Part shown: in pieces, positions 18,024 to 26,564 of the stretch
How the letters are laid out: each line of letters begins with the position of its first letter
Numbering within the stretch: the stretch's first letter is position 1
Origin: Defluviitaleaceae bacterium
Lineage (GTDB): Bacteria > Bacillota > Clostridia > Lachnospirales > WQUN01
Reading direction: 5' to 3'
Length of the DNA: 32,719 bases
NCBI GenBank assembly: GCA_009786535.1
Contig: WQRX01000011.1
Coordinates: forward strand, 1 to 32,719
Position numbers and translations under genes: made by a program
The notes under the pieces: model-generated
Database searches by the model: none
The model's input: only the letters and a program-made list of their open reading frames with translations
Told to the model about the DNA's origin: nothing

Positions 18024-18693
18024 TTGGCAGTAATACACAAGGCGAAAGATAACAGTGTAAAAGTGATATTATCCGAGCCAGTTTACAAAAGATTTTAAGT
18101 ACCCGCCTATTCTACCCATCATATTTTACGATGGTGAAAACGAATGGACGGCAGAAACAAACTTCCTGCACCGTACAGAGATGAGTGAAATTTTTGAAAA
18201 GTATATTCCCAAATTCGAGTATGAGTTGGTGAGCCTTAAAGAATACAGCTTTACAGACCTCGCTGATTTTGGCGATACGCTTTCCCTGTTTATGATGGTT
18301 GACAAGTTAAAAACGGCAGAAGCGTTTGACGAGTTTAAAAATCTAACCAAAGCGCATACCGAGCGCATAAACAACATGAATGTACCACCGCATTTGAAAA
18401 AATTACTTGTGAACGTTATCACTTTACTGCTTCGCAAAATTAACGTACCGCAAGCAGAAATTGAAACCCTCGTAAAGAGGATAGATGAAAGGGGTATAAG
18501 TGAAATGATTGCTATTGAAAATTACGATGTGCAGGCAACAAGGCGAGAGGCTAGGGCAGAAGCAGAGCGGGAATTGAAGTTTGCAATAAAAGCCTTATAT
18601 GACAAAGGTAGCTCCATTAAAGAAATTGCAACCATATTAAGCGCGACAGAAGAACGTGTCACAACCCTGCTGCCCGAGCTTGCGCCCGCCTAA
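18024..18693 (+). pseudogene. Rpn / PD-(D/E)XK transposase-31 family gene with internal deletion
   Basis: Remnant of the Rpn (recombination-promoting nuclease, YhgA-like/transposase-31) family. The N-terminal piece starts at TTG 18024, with GGAG 10 nt upstream. It reads AVIHKAKDNSVKVILSEPV, a typical family opening, and then meets a stop at 18096. The C-terminal piece is in another frame, from about 18085. It starts TKDFKYPPILPIIFYDGENEW, the family's middle motif, and continues open to 18693 with the usual helical C-terminus and an HTH-like end (GSSIKEIATILSATEERVTTLL). Around 100 codons normally found between the two, holding the nuclease core, are missing, and the junction near 18081-18090 shifts frame. 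An ATG at 18181 could still yield a 170-aa C-terminal fragment. The family is secure by motif; loss of nuclease function is inferred. Confidence 0.75.
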
Positions 18694-18732
18694 ACCCGAA
18701 AAAGCCTAACGTAGCGATTTTTAAAAAATATC

Positions 18733-18761
18733 TTGTATATGTATTAAAGTAGTGCTACTAT
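18733..18761 (+). promoter_or_regulatory. Extended -10 promoter ahead of the structured leader
   Basis: TTGTAT (18733-18738), 17-bp spacer, TACTAT (18756-18761) preceded by TGC, forming the extended -10 TGCTACTAT. Predicted start near 18768, about 20 nt before the first hairpin of the region and 436 nt before the ATG of the SLH protein. Confidence 0.55.
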
Positions 18762-18767
18762 AGCAGT

Positions 18768-19140
18768 GTAACAAAAAACCACAACGACTGCGAAGCGCGT
18801 CAACGCTTGGCAGCGAGTGTAGGGATGCACCTCATCGCCTACAAACACAGGGCAAAACCCTGCCGTTGCAGTAAATTAAGTATACACATTTACACCACTG
18901 CCCGCAATACAAGCGAACATGTTTGCTTGTCAAATATGTGAGATGGGGCAAGCGTAATATGTGATTTAATTTATGTAAGCGCGCAATGGGTAGCGCCTTG
19001 GTAACGTCAACTTTTTGGCGTGTAGGTGGTGACGGCATTTAGCAGCCAGTAATGGCTGTAGCCGTCTTCCCTTACACGCCTATTTTATTTGTACCCGCCG
19101 AGGCTTGTTTGCTCCTTATGAGCCACAAGCCTTTGGTTTT
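18768..19140 (+). ncRNA. Candidate structured RNA or long leader of the SLH operon
   Basis: Successive stable stem-loops fill this non-coding stretch. S1 is 18788-18813 (CTGC/GCAG and AAGCG/CGCTT). S2 is 18818-18843 (TGTAGGGATG with CATC-G-CCTACA, 10 bp). S3 is 18848-18862 (CAGGG/CCCTG). S4 is 18868-18901 (GCAGT/ACTGC). S5 is 18909-18930 (ACAAGCGAA/TTTGCTTGT, 9 bp). S6 is a long rod at 19017-19080: a 10-bp outer stem, GACGGC/GCCGTC, and CAGCCA/TGGCTG capped by a GTAA (GNRA) tetraloop. S7 is 19101-19132 (AGGCTTGT/ACAAGCCT and GCTC/GAGC), followed by TTTGGTTTT, so it may act as a terminator. A promoter sits immediately upstream. I could not match it to a riboswitch, tmRNA, RNase P, 6S or SRP RNA. 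It could be a leader, an attenuator or a free-standing RNA. Confidence 0.55.
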
Positions 19141-19203
19141 AGGCAACCTTTATGGGTGGAATTAATTTATTTTGCATAAATTATTATTGAAGGATGTGCT
19201 GGA

Positions 19204-22200
19204 ATGAAAAAGATGCTACATAAGTGTTTGGCGTGGGTGCTGGTTTGGGTGATGTCGATTGGGGTGGTTGGGGTTTGGGATGCGCGAGAAGTACTGGCGA
19301 ATCCTGCGCCTGTTGGGCAACGAGTAATTTCGGCGGGCAGTAGTCATACGATGATGATTGATGTAGATGGAAGTTTATGGGGTTGGGGATGCAATAGTCT
19401 AGGAAGTATAGGCGATGGAACAAATATTGACAGACATATGCCAATAAGGATTGGAGTAGATAATGATTGGGCGAAGGTGTCTGCTGGCAGACACAGGTAC
19501 ACAATGGCAATTAAAAATGACGGGACACTTTGGGGATGGGGGCAGAACAATGAAGGTCAATTGGGTGATGGGTCAACTACAACACGTCACACGCCTGTGC
19601 AAATAGGAACATGTGCTGGATGGGTAAATGTTTCGGCAGGCAACTCACATACAGTTGCGGTAAAAAATGATGGAACACTTTGGTCGTGGGGTGTTAATTC
19701 AAATGGTCAGTTGGGTGATGGAACGACAGTAAATCGTAATATGCCCGTACAAGTTGGTGTAGATACAGATTGGGCAGAAGTAAGTGCAGGGTTTTCGTTT
19801 ACAATTGCGATAAGAACGGATGGAACGCTTTGGGCATGGGGGGCAAATTCAAGCGGTCAACTAGGTGATGGAACCCTTCTTAGTTCTCATGTGCCTATGC
19901 AAATTGGTGCAAGTAATGAATGGAAAAGTGCTTCTGCTGGGGGGCATCACACAGTTGCGATAAGAACGGATGGAACACTTTGGGCATGGGGGGCAAATTC
20001 AAGCGGTCAACTAGGTGATGGCACAGCAATAAGCAATCAATTGCCACAACAAATAGGGATTGAAAATGATTGGATAAGCGTTTCAACTGGTCAGTTTCAC
20101 ACGGTTGCAATAAAAAATAATGGAACGCTTTGGGTATGGGGGGCAAATTTAAGCGGTCAACTAGGTGATGGAACCCTTCTTAGCTCTTATGTGCCTGTGC
20201 AGATTAATGCAAGCAATGATTGGCAAAGTGTTTCAACTAGTCAATTTCACACGGTTGCGGTAGAAGATAATGGAGCACTTTGGGCATGGGGATTGAATAC
20301 TTCTAGTCAATTAGGGAATGGAACAACTACTGACTCAAATATCCCCATCCAAATTATCCCTGCCATTGCCACAGTAAATACACTTACCTTAAATAACAAC
20401 CCCTCTGGTGTAGTTGTTGGGCAGATAGGCGCGGGGCAACATGCCATTGGCGCAACGGTTACCATCAACGCGGGTACACGCACAGGTTATACCTTTACGG
20501 GGTGGACAGTAAATACGGGGAGCGTAACGCTGGCGAATGCTTCTTCTGCGATTACGATTTTCACCATGCCCAACAATGCCGTTACTCTTACCGCTAACTG
20601 GACGCCAACGGGCGGCAGTACACCAACGTGTGGTTGCGCAAGTGGTACTTGTACAGTTGCGCATTATTCAACAACAACCTTTGGTGCAGGCGGTGCGCCA
20701 TGGCGGTTGTATGATTGTGGTACATTGGTGGTGGACAGTGGGGTTATTAATTGGACGGGAACGCAAAGTCCATGGTTTTCACATCGCAGTGATATTCTTC
20801 GAATTATTTTTACTGGTCCGATAGATGCGGGAACGTCATTGCGGAGACTATTTATGGACTTACCCAATGTGACTGTTATCAATAGACTGGATTATTTTAA
20901 TACAGGCGCTGTGATGGATATGCATGGCACGTTCGCCGCCACAAGGGGATTAACCAGTCTTGATGTATCAGACTGGGACACCAGCAATGTGACGAATATG
21001 AATAGCATGTTTTTCCACGCAAGCGGGTTAACCAGTCTTGACTTATCTGATTGGAATACCGAAAATGTAACGGATATGAGCGAGATGTTCAGTGATACAA
21101 GCAGTCTAGCCAATCTTGATGTATCTGGTTGGGATACTAGTAATGTGACGAATATGAGTAGCATGTTTTCCCGCGCGAGCGGGTTAACCAGTCTTAACTT
21201 ATCTAATTGGAATACCGAGAATGTAACGGATATGAACCGAATGTTCGGCGATGCAAGCAGTCTAGCCAGTCTTGATGTATCTGGTTGGGATACCAGCAAT
21301 GTGACGAACATGCAGAACATGTTCAATGGCGCAAGCAATCTATCCAGTCTTGATATATCCAATTGGGACACCAACAATGTGCTGAATATGAGTTTAATGT
21401 TCCAAGGTGCCAGTGGGTTAACCAGTCTTGACCTGTCCAGTTGGGATACTAGCAATGTGGTGGGGATGTTGGAGATGTTCGCCAATGCCAGCGGGTTAGC
21501 CAGTCTTGACCTATCTGCTTGGAACACTGCCAATGTGATGTCTATGAGCTTCATTTTCGCCAACACCAACAATCTAAGACGGATAACATTCGGTGAGCAT
21601 TTCCGTTTTGTCGGTCTCGGGTCGCCGCTTTTACCCTCCATCACTCCAACTGCTCAATACACAGGCTACTGGCAAAATGTTGGCGCAGGTACACCCGAAA
21701 ACCCACAAGGCGCACATGTTTTCACATCAGACCAATTAGTGGCATTCTACACCACCCCCGGCTTCGCCGACACATGGGTGTGGCAGCGTACAGGCGGCGG
21801 GGTAACCCCTATTGATATTACAGCAACCATTTATAACGCTTGCCCAAATTGGTATACCGCTGTACGTGCGTTGCCCAGCGTTCCTGCTTCCCCTGCGCCG
21901 ATATTATGCACCCACGTAGAAGGGGTAACTAATCTTCAATTAAGCAACCATGGATTAACCGGTCTGTCCGGCATTGAATATTTTGCTTCGTTAACATCAT
22001 TAAATGTTGAAAATAATCAATTAACAAGTTTGGATGTTTCCAATAATGCCAATCTATTATTTTTAGATGTTCGTCGAAACAATATGAATATATTGGATGA
22101 TGTAGTGGGCTGGAGCGTCCTGTTTAGTAATGAATATGACAATATACGTATGTCGTCCATGCCGCCGCCTTCACCACCGCAACTAGGTTTTGGGTTTACG

Positions 22201-25200
22201 CCCCAAACGCCTCATACACTAACAGTTTACGGAAGTCAACGCCCTCCACAATATACTATATCCACACCCGTACGACCCTTACCGCCATGGTCCGGAGCGG
22301 GGAGATACGCCGCCGGGGATGTGGTTAATATTAACGCGGGTACACGCACGGGCTACACCTTCTCGGGGTGGACGGTGAATGCGGGGGACATTACCCTTGC
22401 CGACCCTGCAGCCCCTTCAACTACCTTTGTAATGCCCCCTAACCCCGTAACGCTTACCGCAAACTGGACGTTTATTGACGTTGACCCATCTGCGGATGTT
22501 TCCCCATCCTTCACCTGCCCGCAATTTTTGTCGGCGGTGCGGGGGTTGCCCGGTGTGCCCAATACGGGTCCCATTTTACCCATTCATGTTGCAGGGGTTA
22601 CGGTACTGCCTTTTTCGGGGCGGGGGATAACCAGCTTAGCGGGCATTCACCATTTTACCGCGCTTACAGAGCTTAGGGTAAGTGATAATTCCCTCACAAC
22701 ATTGGATTTGTCAAACAATCATGCGCTGACTACGCTATGGGTAAACAATAATCAATTAACAACGCTTAACCTAACGGGTAACCCCGCTTTAGTAGAAGTA
22801 CGGGCGGAAAATAACCGGCTTGAAATGCTGGATGTTTCTGCCAGTCATGCCCTTCAACGTTTGCGGGTGGGTTTTAATCAACTAACCCAATTAAATGTGA
22901 CAAATAATGCCGCACTTACAGAGCTGCACGCATATAACAACCTGCTTACATCATTAAATGTGTCGCAAAATCTTATGCTGCAAAATTTGCGGTTGGAGTT
23001 TAACCGCTTAACGGCGCTAAATGTTTCCCAAAACACGCAATTACGCACGCTATGGGTTACGGCTAATCAATTAACGGCGTTGGATGTAAGCAACAACCCT
23101 ATTTTAGTATCCATTCAAGCAGATGCGAATATGCTTTCGGAACTGCAATTGCATAATAACCCCGAATTGGAGGAATTGTGGCTATATAATAATTCATTCC
23201 TAACCTTGGATGTTTCCAACAATCATGCGTTGCGGGACTTAGACGTTACCCAAAACTTTATGACCGACCCCAACGATGTTGTAGGCTGGCGAAACCACTT
23301 CCAACAGTATGATGCCGTCATTGGCGGGCGCAGTTTTTGGTTTTTCCCCCAAGCGATTGGTCGTTTAACCGTTATTGGAAGCCAACTTGCTCCGGGTGTG
23401 GGAACAAGCTATTCGGGTGCGGGTACACACGCAATGGGTACGGTTGTTACTATACGTGCAGGAACGCGGGCGGGGTACAACTTCGCAGGGTGGACGGCAA
23501 GCCATGCAAATATATTTTTTGCAAATGCAAACGCAGCCACTACAACATTTTTTATGGATGGCAGACCCATTACCGTTACCGCAAATTGGGTGAGGGCAAC
23601 AGACCCGCCAATTATTACGCCTGTAGCCTTCCCCGTAAGCATTGCAAACTCCTTTGCATCCCATTCGGGTGCGGGGACATTTAACGCAGGCGACATTGTT
23701 ACCATCAACGCGGGTACGCGAAATAATTACAATTTTGCAGGCTGGTCAATTGATATGGGTAATATATCGTTATTTAATGCGATTAGTTCAACCACGTCCT
23801 TTATCATGCCCAACCACGCCGTAGCAATTATCGCCCATTGGACACGCGCCCAAACAATTTGGGATGACTGGGCATTGTGGTATTACTGGTTGTTGTGGCA
23901 ACCGTTCCCGCCCGCGCAACCCGCCCCGCCCGTTGCGGTGGATGGCACACCCCCTGCCGACTTTACCCCACCCCCTGTGTTTGCTCCGCAGCCCGCAACC
24001 CCAAGACTGGGGGAAATTGCGGGGGTACACAACACGGCTTCGGCAGTAACGGCGGTGGAAAACGCAGTAATGCGCTTCCAAGCCATGACCCCATGGCAAC
24101 AGGCACAATTGCCGCCTAATTATCTCGAAAACTTTGCAGAGGCGGCAATTAAGCAAGCTGCTACTTTGCGTATGGAAGATTTGATTATCGTCAACCAGCC
24201 TAATGTAGTTGACTTGCAAAATATCGCAATTATAACCCGCGACGCGATTATGGAAACCTTGGAAGGCGCAGGGCTTGACCCCTACCGCCCCTTGGCGGCA
24301 TCGGTCGCGTTTATTACTACAGACCATACCAATGTGCGCGTGCGGGTAGAGCCTTCTGCCCAATTAACGGACGTTGACAGGGTGTGGATTAGTACCCCTT
24401 ATTACGCGCTTGCCATGAGCAAATCCTTTATCGAAAATAACGCAAACACCAATTTGTACATCACCATCACCAGCGATGTACGGGATTACCGCCCCTTTAT
24501 CCCGCCGCAAGCGCTTTTTGCGGAAACGCCATGGGTAAGCGTGCCCGCAGCACCTGCGGCTATACCAACGCCGCAGCCCACACCCGCACCTAACATGGAC
24601 ATAGACATTACCGCGCCGCCCGCGTGGATATTTGGTACGCCCTTTGTAGGTACGAGGGCACCTGCGGTGTTTGGTAACGCACCTATGCACCATAGCCGTG
24701 AAGCATACCGTACCTATACGGTAACCTTTAGCCGTCCCGTAAGCGAACCCGTGCGCATTGCCGTACCCCCAAGCCCCGGCAGCGACCCAACGTACCAAAC
24801 CCTGCGCGGTACATGCGGTGCAAATATCGGCGGGCGGTACAACCCCGCAACAGGCAACCTGGAAGCACGGGTAAACCAAAACGGTACTTTTGTAGTACAA
24901 AATAACCGAATTGACTTTACAGATATCCAAGACCGCTCGGCAGAAATGCAGCGCGCCATACGCCAACTCGCCGCCCATGGCATGATGCAAGGTGCAACGC
25001 CTACGGAGTTCCGCCCCGATGATACGCTAACCCGCGCCCAAATGGCGGCGCTGGTGGTGCGTATGCTGGCTATATACGATGCATCGGCAACCAATCATTT
25101 TGCCGATGTGCGCGGGGCAGATTGGTTTTACGCGTCGGTGAGTACGGTATACCAAGCAGGGCTAATGGCGGGTACGGCGGTTGCTGCATTTGCCCCCAAT

Positions 25201-25470
25201 ACAAACACAAGCCGTGAGCAATTGCTTGCCCTTGCGGCACAGGTGCTGCATGTGGAAATGGGCTACCGCTTCCCAACAACGCCTGCTAATTTCTTAATAG
25301 AATTCCGTGACTGGCAGGAGATAAGCGAAGCGCTGCGCCCCGAGGTAGCACTCTCTGCACGGGAGAATGTACCCATGCTGCGTGCAGACGGGCACCTGCG
25401 CCCGCTGGATGACATTACCCGCGGCGAAGCTGCGCTTATCTTCCACAGGTTGTATTTACGGCTGTGGTAA
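19204..25470 (+). CDS. SLH-anchored surface protein with RCC1, DUF285 and LRR repeats
   Basis: Giant exported cell-surface protein (2088 aa), probably an adhesin or substrate-contact protein held on the cell wall by SLH domains. The start has AGGA 9 nt upstream; the signal peptide ends near residue 32 (EVLA-NPAP). In order: seven RCC1-type propeller repeats (about aa 40-386, GTLWxWGxNxxGQLGDGT); a B-repeat-like domain (GTRTGYTFTGWTVN); eight 26-residue DUF285/BspA-type repeats (585-792, WDTSNVTNM..MF); a short LRR; a second B-repeat; a longer LRR array (about 1135-1360, LTxLDVSNNxxL); two more B-repeats; a Pro-rich linker; an unrecognised alpha/beta region (about 1600-1890); and three SLH domains (about 1900-2088, with FRPDDTLTRAQMAALVVRML). 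It is the first gene of a four-gene run. Domain calls are firm; the ligand is unknown. Confidence 0.9.
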   Translation: MKKMLHKCLAWVLVWVMSIGVVGVWDAREVLANPAPVGQRVISAGSSHTMMIDVDGSLWGWGCNSLGSIGDGTNIDRHMPIRIGVDNDWAKVSAGRHRYTMAIKNDGTLWGWGQNNEGQLGDGSTTTRHTPVQIGTCAGWVNVSAGNSHTVAVKNDGTLWSWGVNSNGQLGDGTTVNRNMPVQVGVDTDWAEVSAGFSFTIAIRTDGTLWAWGANSSGQLGDGTLLSSHVPMQIGASNEWKSASAGGHHTVAIRTDGTLWAWGANSSGQLGDGTAISNQLPQQIGIENDWISVSTGQFHTVAIKNNGTLWVWGANLSGQLGDGTLLSSYVPVQINASNDWQSVSTSQFHTVAVEDNGALWAWGLNTSSQLGNGTTTDSNIPIQIIPAIATVNTLTLNNNPSGVVVGQIGAGQHAIGATVTINAGTRTGYTFTGWTVNTGSVTLANASSAITIFTMPNNAVTLTANWTPTGGSTPTCGCASGTCTVAHYSTTTFGAGGAPWRLYDCGTLVVDSGVINWTGTQSPWFSHRSDILRIIFTGPIDAGTSLRRLFMDLPNVTVINRLDYFNTGAVMDMHGTFAATRGLTSLDVSDWDTSNVTNMNSMFFHASGLTSLDLSDWNTENVTDMSEMFSDTSSLANLDVSGWDTSNVTNMSSMFSRASGLTSLNLSNWNTENVTDMNRMFGDASSLASLDVSGWDTSNVTNMQNMFNGASNLSSLDISNWDTNNVLNMSLMFQGASGLTSLDLSSWDTSNVVGMLEMFANASGLASLDLSAWNTANVMSMSFIFANTNNLRRITFGEHFRFVGLGSPLLPSITPTAQYTGYWQNVGAGTPENPQGAHVFTSDQLVAFYTTPGFADTWVWQRTGGGVTPIDITATIYNACPNWYTAVRALPSVPASPAPILCTHVEGVTNLQLSNHGLTGLSGIEYFASLTSLNVENNQLTSLDVSNNANLLFLDVRRNNMNILDDVVGWSVLFSNEYDNIRMSSMPPPSPPQLGFGFTPQTPHTLTVYGSQRPPQYTISTPVRPLPPWSGAGRYAAGDVVNINAGTRTGYTFSGWTVNAGDITLADPAAPSTTFVMPPNPVTLTANWTFIDVDPSADVSPSFTCPQFLSAVRGLPGVPNTGPILPIHVAGVTVLPFSGRGITSLAGIHHFTALTELRVSDNSLTTLDLSNNHALTTLWVNNNQLTTLNLTGNPALVEVRAENNRLEMLDVSASHALQRLRVGFNQLTQLNVTNNAALTELHAYNNLLTSLNVSQNLMLQNLRLEFNRLTALNVSQNTQLRTLWVTANQLTALDVSNNPILVSIQADANMLSELQLHNNPELEELWLYNNSFLTLDVSNNHALRDLDVTQNFMTDPNDVVGWRNHFQQYDAVIGGRSFWFFPQAIGRLTVIGSQLAPGVGTSYSGAGTHAMGTVVTIRAGTRAGYNFAGWTASHANIFFANANAATTTFFMDGRPITVTANWVRATDPPIITPVAFPVSIANSFASHSGAGTFNAGDIVTINAGTRNNYNFAGWSIDMGNISLFNAISSTTSFIMPNHAVAIIAHWTRAQTIWDDWALWYYWLLWQPFPPAQPAPPVAVDGTPPADFTPPPVFAPQPATPRLGEIAGVHNTASAVTAVENAVMRFQAMTPWQQAQLPPNYLENFAEAAIKQAATLRMEDLIIVNQPNVVDLQNIAIITRDAIMETLEGAGLDPYRPLAASVAFITTDHTNVRVRVEPSAQLTDVDRVWISTPYYALAMSKSFIENNANTNLYITITSDVRDYRPFIPPQALFAETPWVSVPAAPAAIPTPQPTPAPNMDIDITAPPAWIFGTPFVGTRAPAVFGNAPMHHSREAYRTYTVTFSRPVSEPVRIAVPPSPGSDPTYQTLRGTCGANIGGRYNPATGNLEARVNQNGTFVVQNNRIDFTDIQDRSAEMQRAIRQLAAHGMMQGATPTEFRPDDTLTRAQMAALVVRMLAIYDASATNHFADVRGADWFYASVSTVYQAGLMAGTAVAAFAPNTNTSREQLLALAAQVLHVEMGYRFPTTPANFLIEFRDWQEISEALRPEVALSARENVPMLRADGHLRPLDDITRGEAALIFHRLYLRLW
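19321..20364 (+). repeat. Seven RCC1-type repeats
   Basis: Units of about 50 codons, each with SAG.SHT.A...DGTLW.WG.N..GQLGDGT. Two neighbouring copies, beginning near 19806 and 19962 (156 bp apart), are almost identical in DNA over some 65 bp, a sign of recent duplication. Seven blades would close one beta-propeller. Confidence 0.88.
20956..21579 (+). repeat. Eight 78-bp DUF285/BspA-like repeats
   Basis: Exact 26-codon period. Units 1, 3 and 5 carry WDTSNVTNM, while units 2 and 4 carry WNTENVTDM. The first five therefore alternate, giving a 156-bp higher-order period; units 6-8 are more diverged. Confidence 0.92.
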
Positions 25471-25499
25471 AAAATTCATATCTCAGAAAGGACACATCC

Positions 25500-26564
25500 A
25501 TGAACAAGGAAATCACCTTCACCGAAAGTGTAATCGGCAGTATGAAGTATTTGTATCACGAGCCTTCTGCGGCGACCAATCCCGCCCATAGGCAAACAAT
25601 ACGCGAAAATGCGGGTTCGTTGCATCTTGTCCCCTACAGCCACCAAATTCCCGACGGGTTTGAAACGCTGTGCTACGAGCTGGGGGAGGTGCATCACGGG
25701 CTAATTTCGCTGGTGCATGTGTTTCACGCAAAGCGCCCCATTAAGGCAGAAGAGTTAATTCTGCTGGTGCATGGCATTGTGGGCGCGGTGCTAACGGGTA
25801 CAAAGCTTGGGCTGCATGAAAATTCTTTTATGCTTGACCCGCGTTATGTTTATATGAAGCGTAATTCCACCCAGCCGCAGCTGGTGTACTTGCCCTATAG
25901 CATAGATGTACCGTTAAAAATTGGGTTTGGGCAGCTTGTGCATTACCTTTCCTTGTCGCAGGATACGGCAAATCCCCTTACGGGGCAGATTTTAACTGCC
26001 CTTAAAAATACGGTAACGGGCAATTTTAATTTGCGTGACCTTGCCACCATCGTGGTACAGGCGGCAAACAGTAAAACGATAGAAGATAAATACTTAAACC
26101 CACAAAAGGATAAACCCGCAGATGAACCTAAGGGTATTTTCAAACGGCTGGTTGCGGGCGTAACGGGAAGCAAAGAAAGCGAAGCCTACGAAGACCCATT
26201 CGCAGGGTTTGACGAGCGTACGGTAATAAGCATGACCGATGTAAGCGGCATCGACTTAAACGTAGCTGCGTTGTATGTAATGGAACGGGACGCACGGGTT
26301 ATGCAAATTCCCATCACCAAGGAATATTTTGTGCTGGGTCGTACCCGCAACGAATGCGACCATTGCTTTGATGAAAAGAGCATAAGCCGCGTACATGCGG
26401 TAATTCAAAGCGATGCAAAGGGCTATACCGTTACGGATAAAGGCTCCAGCGGGGGTACGTTTGTTAATGGCGCGCGCATTGTTTCCAACCACCCTGTGCC
26501 GTTAAAGCATGGCGATACCCTGGAGCTGCACAAGAAAAAATTATTATTCGAGTGTGATAAATAA
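25500..26564 (+). CDS. FHA-domain protein with DUF6382-like N-terminus
   Basis: Predicted cytoplasmic phosphothreonine-binding protein, 354 aa. The ATG at 25500 has AAGGA 7 nt upstream and is preferred over an in-frame ATG at 25464 that overlaps the previous gene. The N-terminal 200 residues (LVPYSHQIPDGFETLCYEL...) resemble the domain found ahead of FHA in clostridial proteins (DUF6382). The C-terminal FHA domain (about aa 275-352) shows all expected motifs: VLGR, SISRVHAVI and GGTFVNG. It starts 29 bp after the SLH gene, and its stop shares a base with the kinase start (TAATG), so it is translationally coupled to the kinase. It probably reads kinase phosphorylation. Domain identity is secure; partners are inferred. 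Confidence 0.88.
   Translation: MNKEITFTESVIGSMKYLYHEPSAATNPAHRQTIRENAGSLHLVPYSHQIPDGFETLCYELGEVHHGLISLVHVFHAKRPIKAEELILLVHGIVGAVLTGTKLGLHENSFMLDPRYVYMKRNSTQPQLVYLPYSIDVPLKIGFGQLVHYLSLSQDTANPLTGQILTALKNTVTGNFNLRDLATIVVQAANSKTIEDKYLNPQKDKPADEPKGIFKRLVAGVTGSKESEAYEDPFAGFDERTVISMTDVSGIDLNVAALYVMERDARVMQIPITKEYFVLGRTRNECDHCFDEKSISRVHAVIQSDAKGYTVTDKGSSGGTFVNGARIVSNHPVPLKHGDTLELHKKKLLFECDK

Larger units (their letters stand above)
18694..19203. other. Intergenic region between the Rpn relic and the SLH operon
   Basis: No coding frame of note. It contains the promoter at 18733-18761 and the hairpin series from 18788 to 19132. From 19141 to 19188 it is AT-rich with no clear promoter hexamers, which suggests that the operon is read from the promoter upstream of the structured leader. 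Confidence 0.6.

Noticed and set aside
18843..18875. CACAGGGCAAAA similar to the opening of a class-I c-di-GMP riboswitch
   Set aside because: The bases form a simple CAGGG/CCCTG hairpin; the second GCAAAG strand, tetraloop receptor and P3 helix of that riboswitch are absent.
20892..21644. 250-codon open frame on the minus strand
   Set aside because: It is the antisense of the DUF285 repeats and is kept open by their regular codon pattern; its peptide is a repeat shadow with no recognisable domain.
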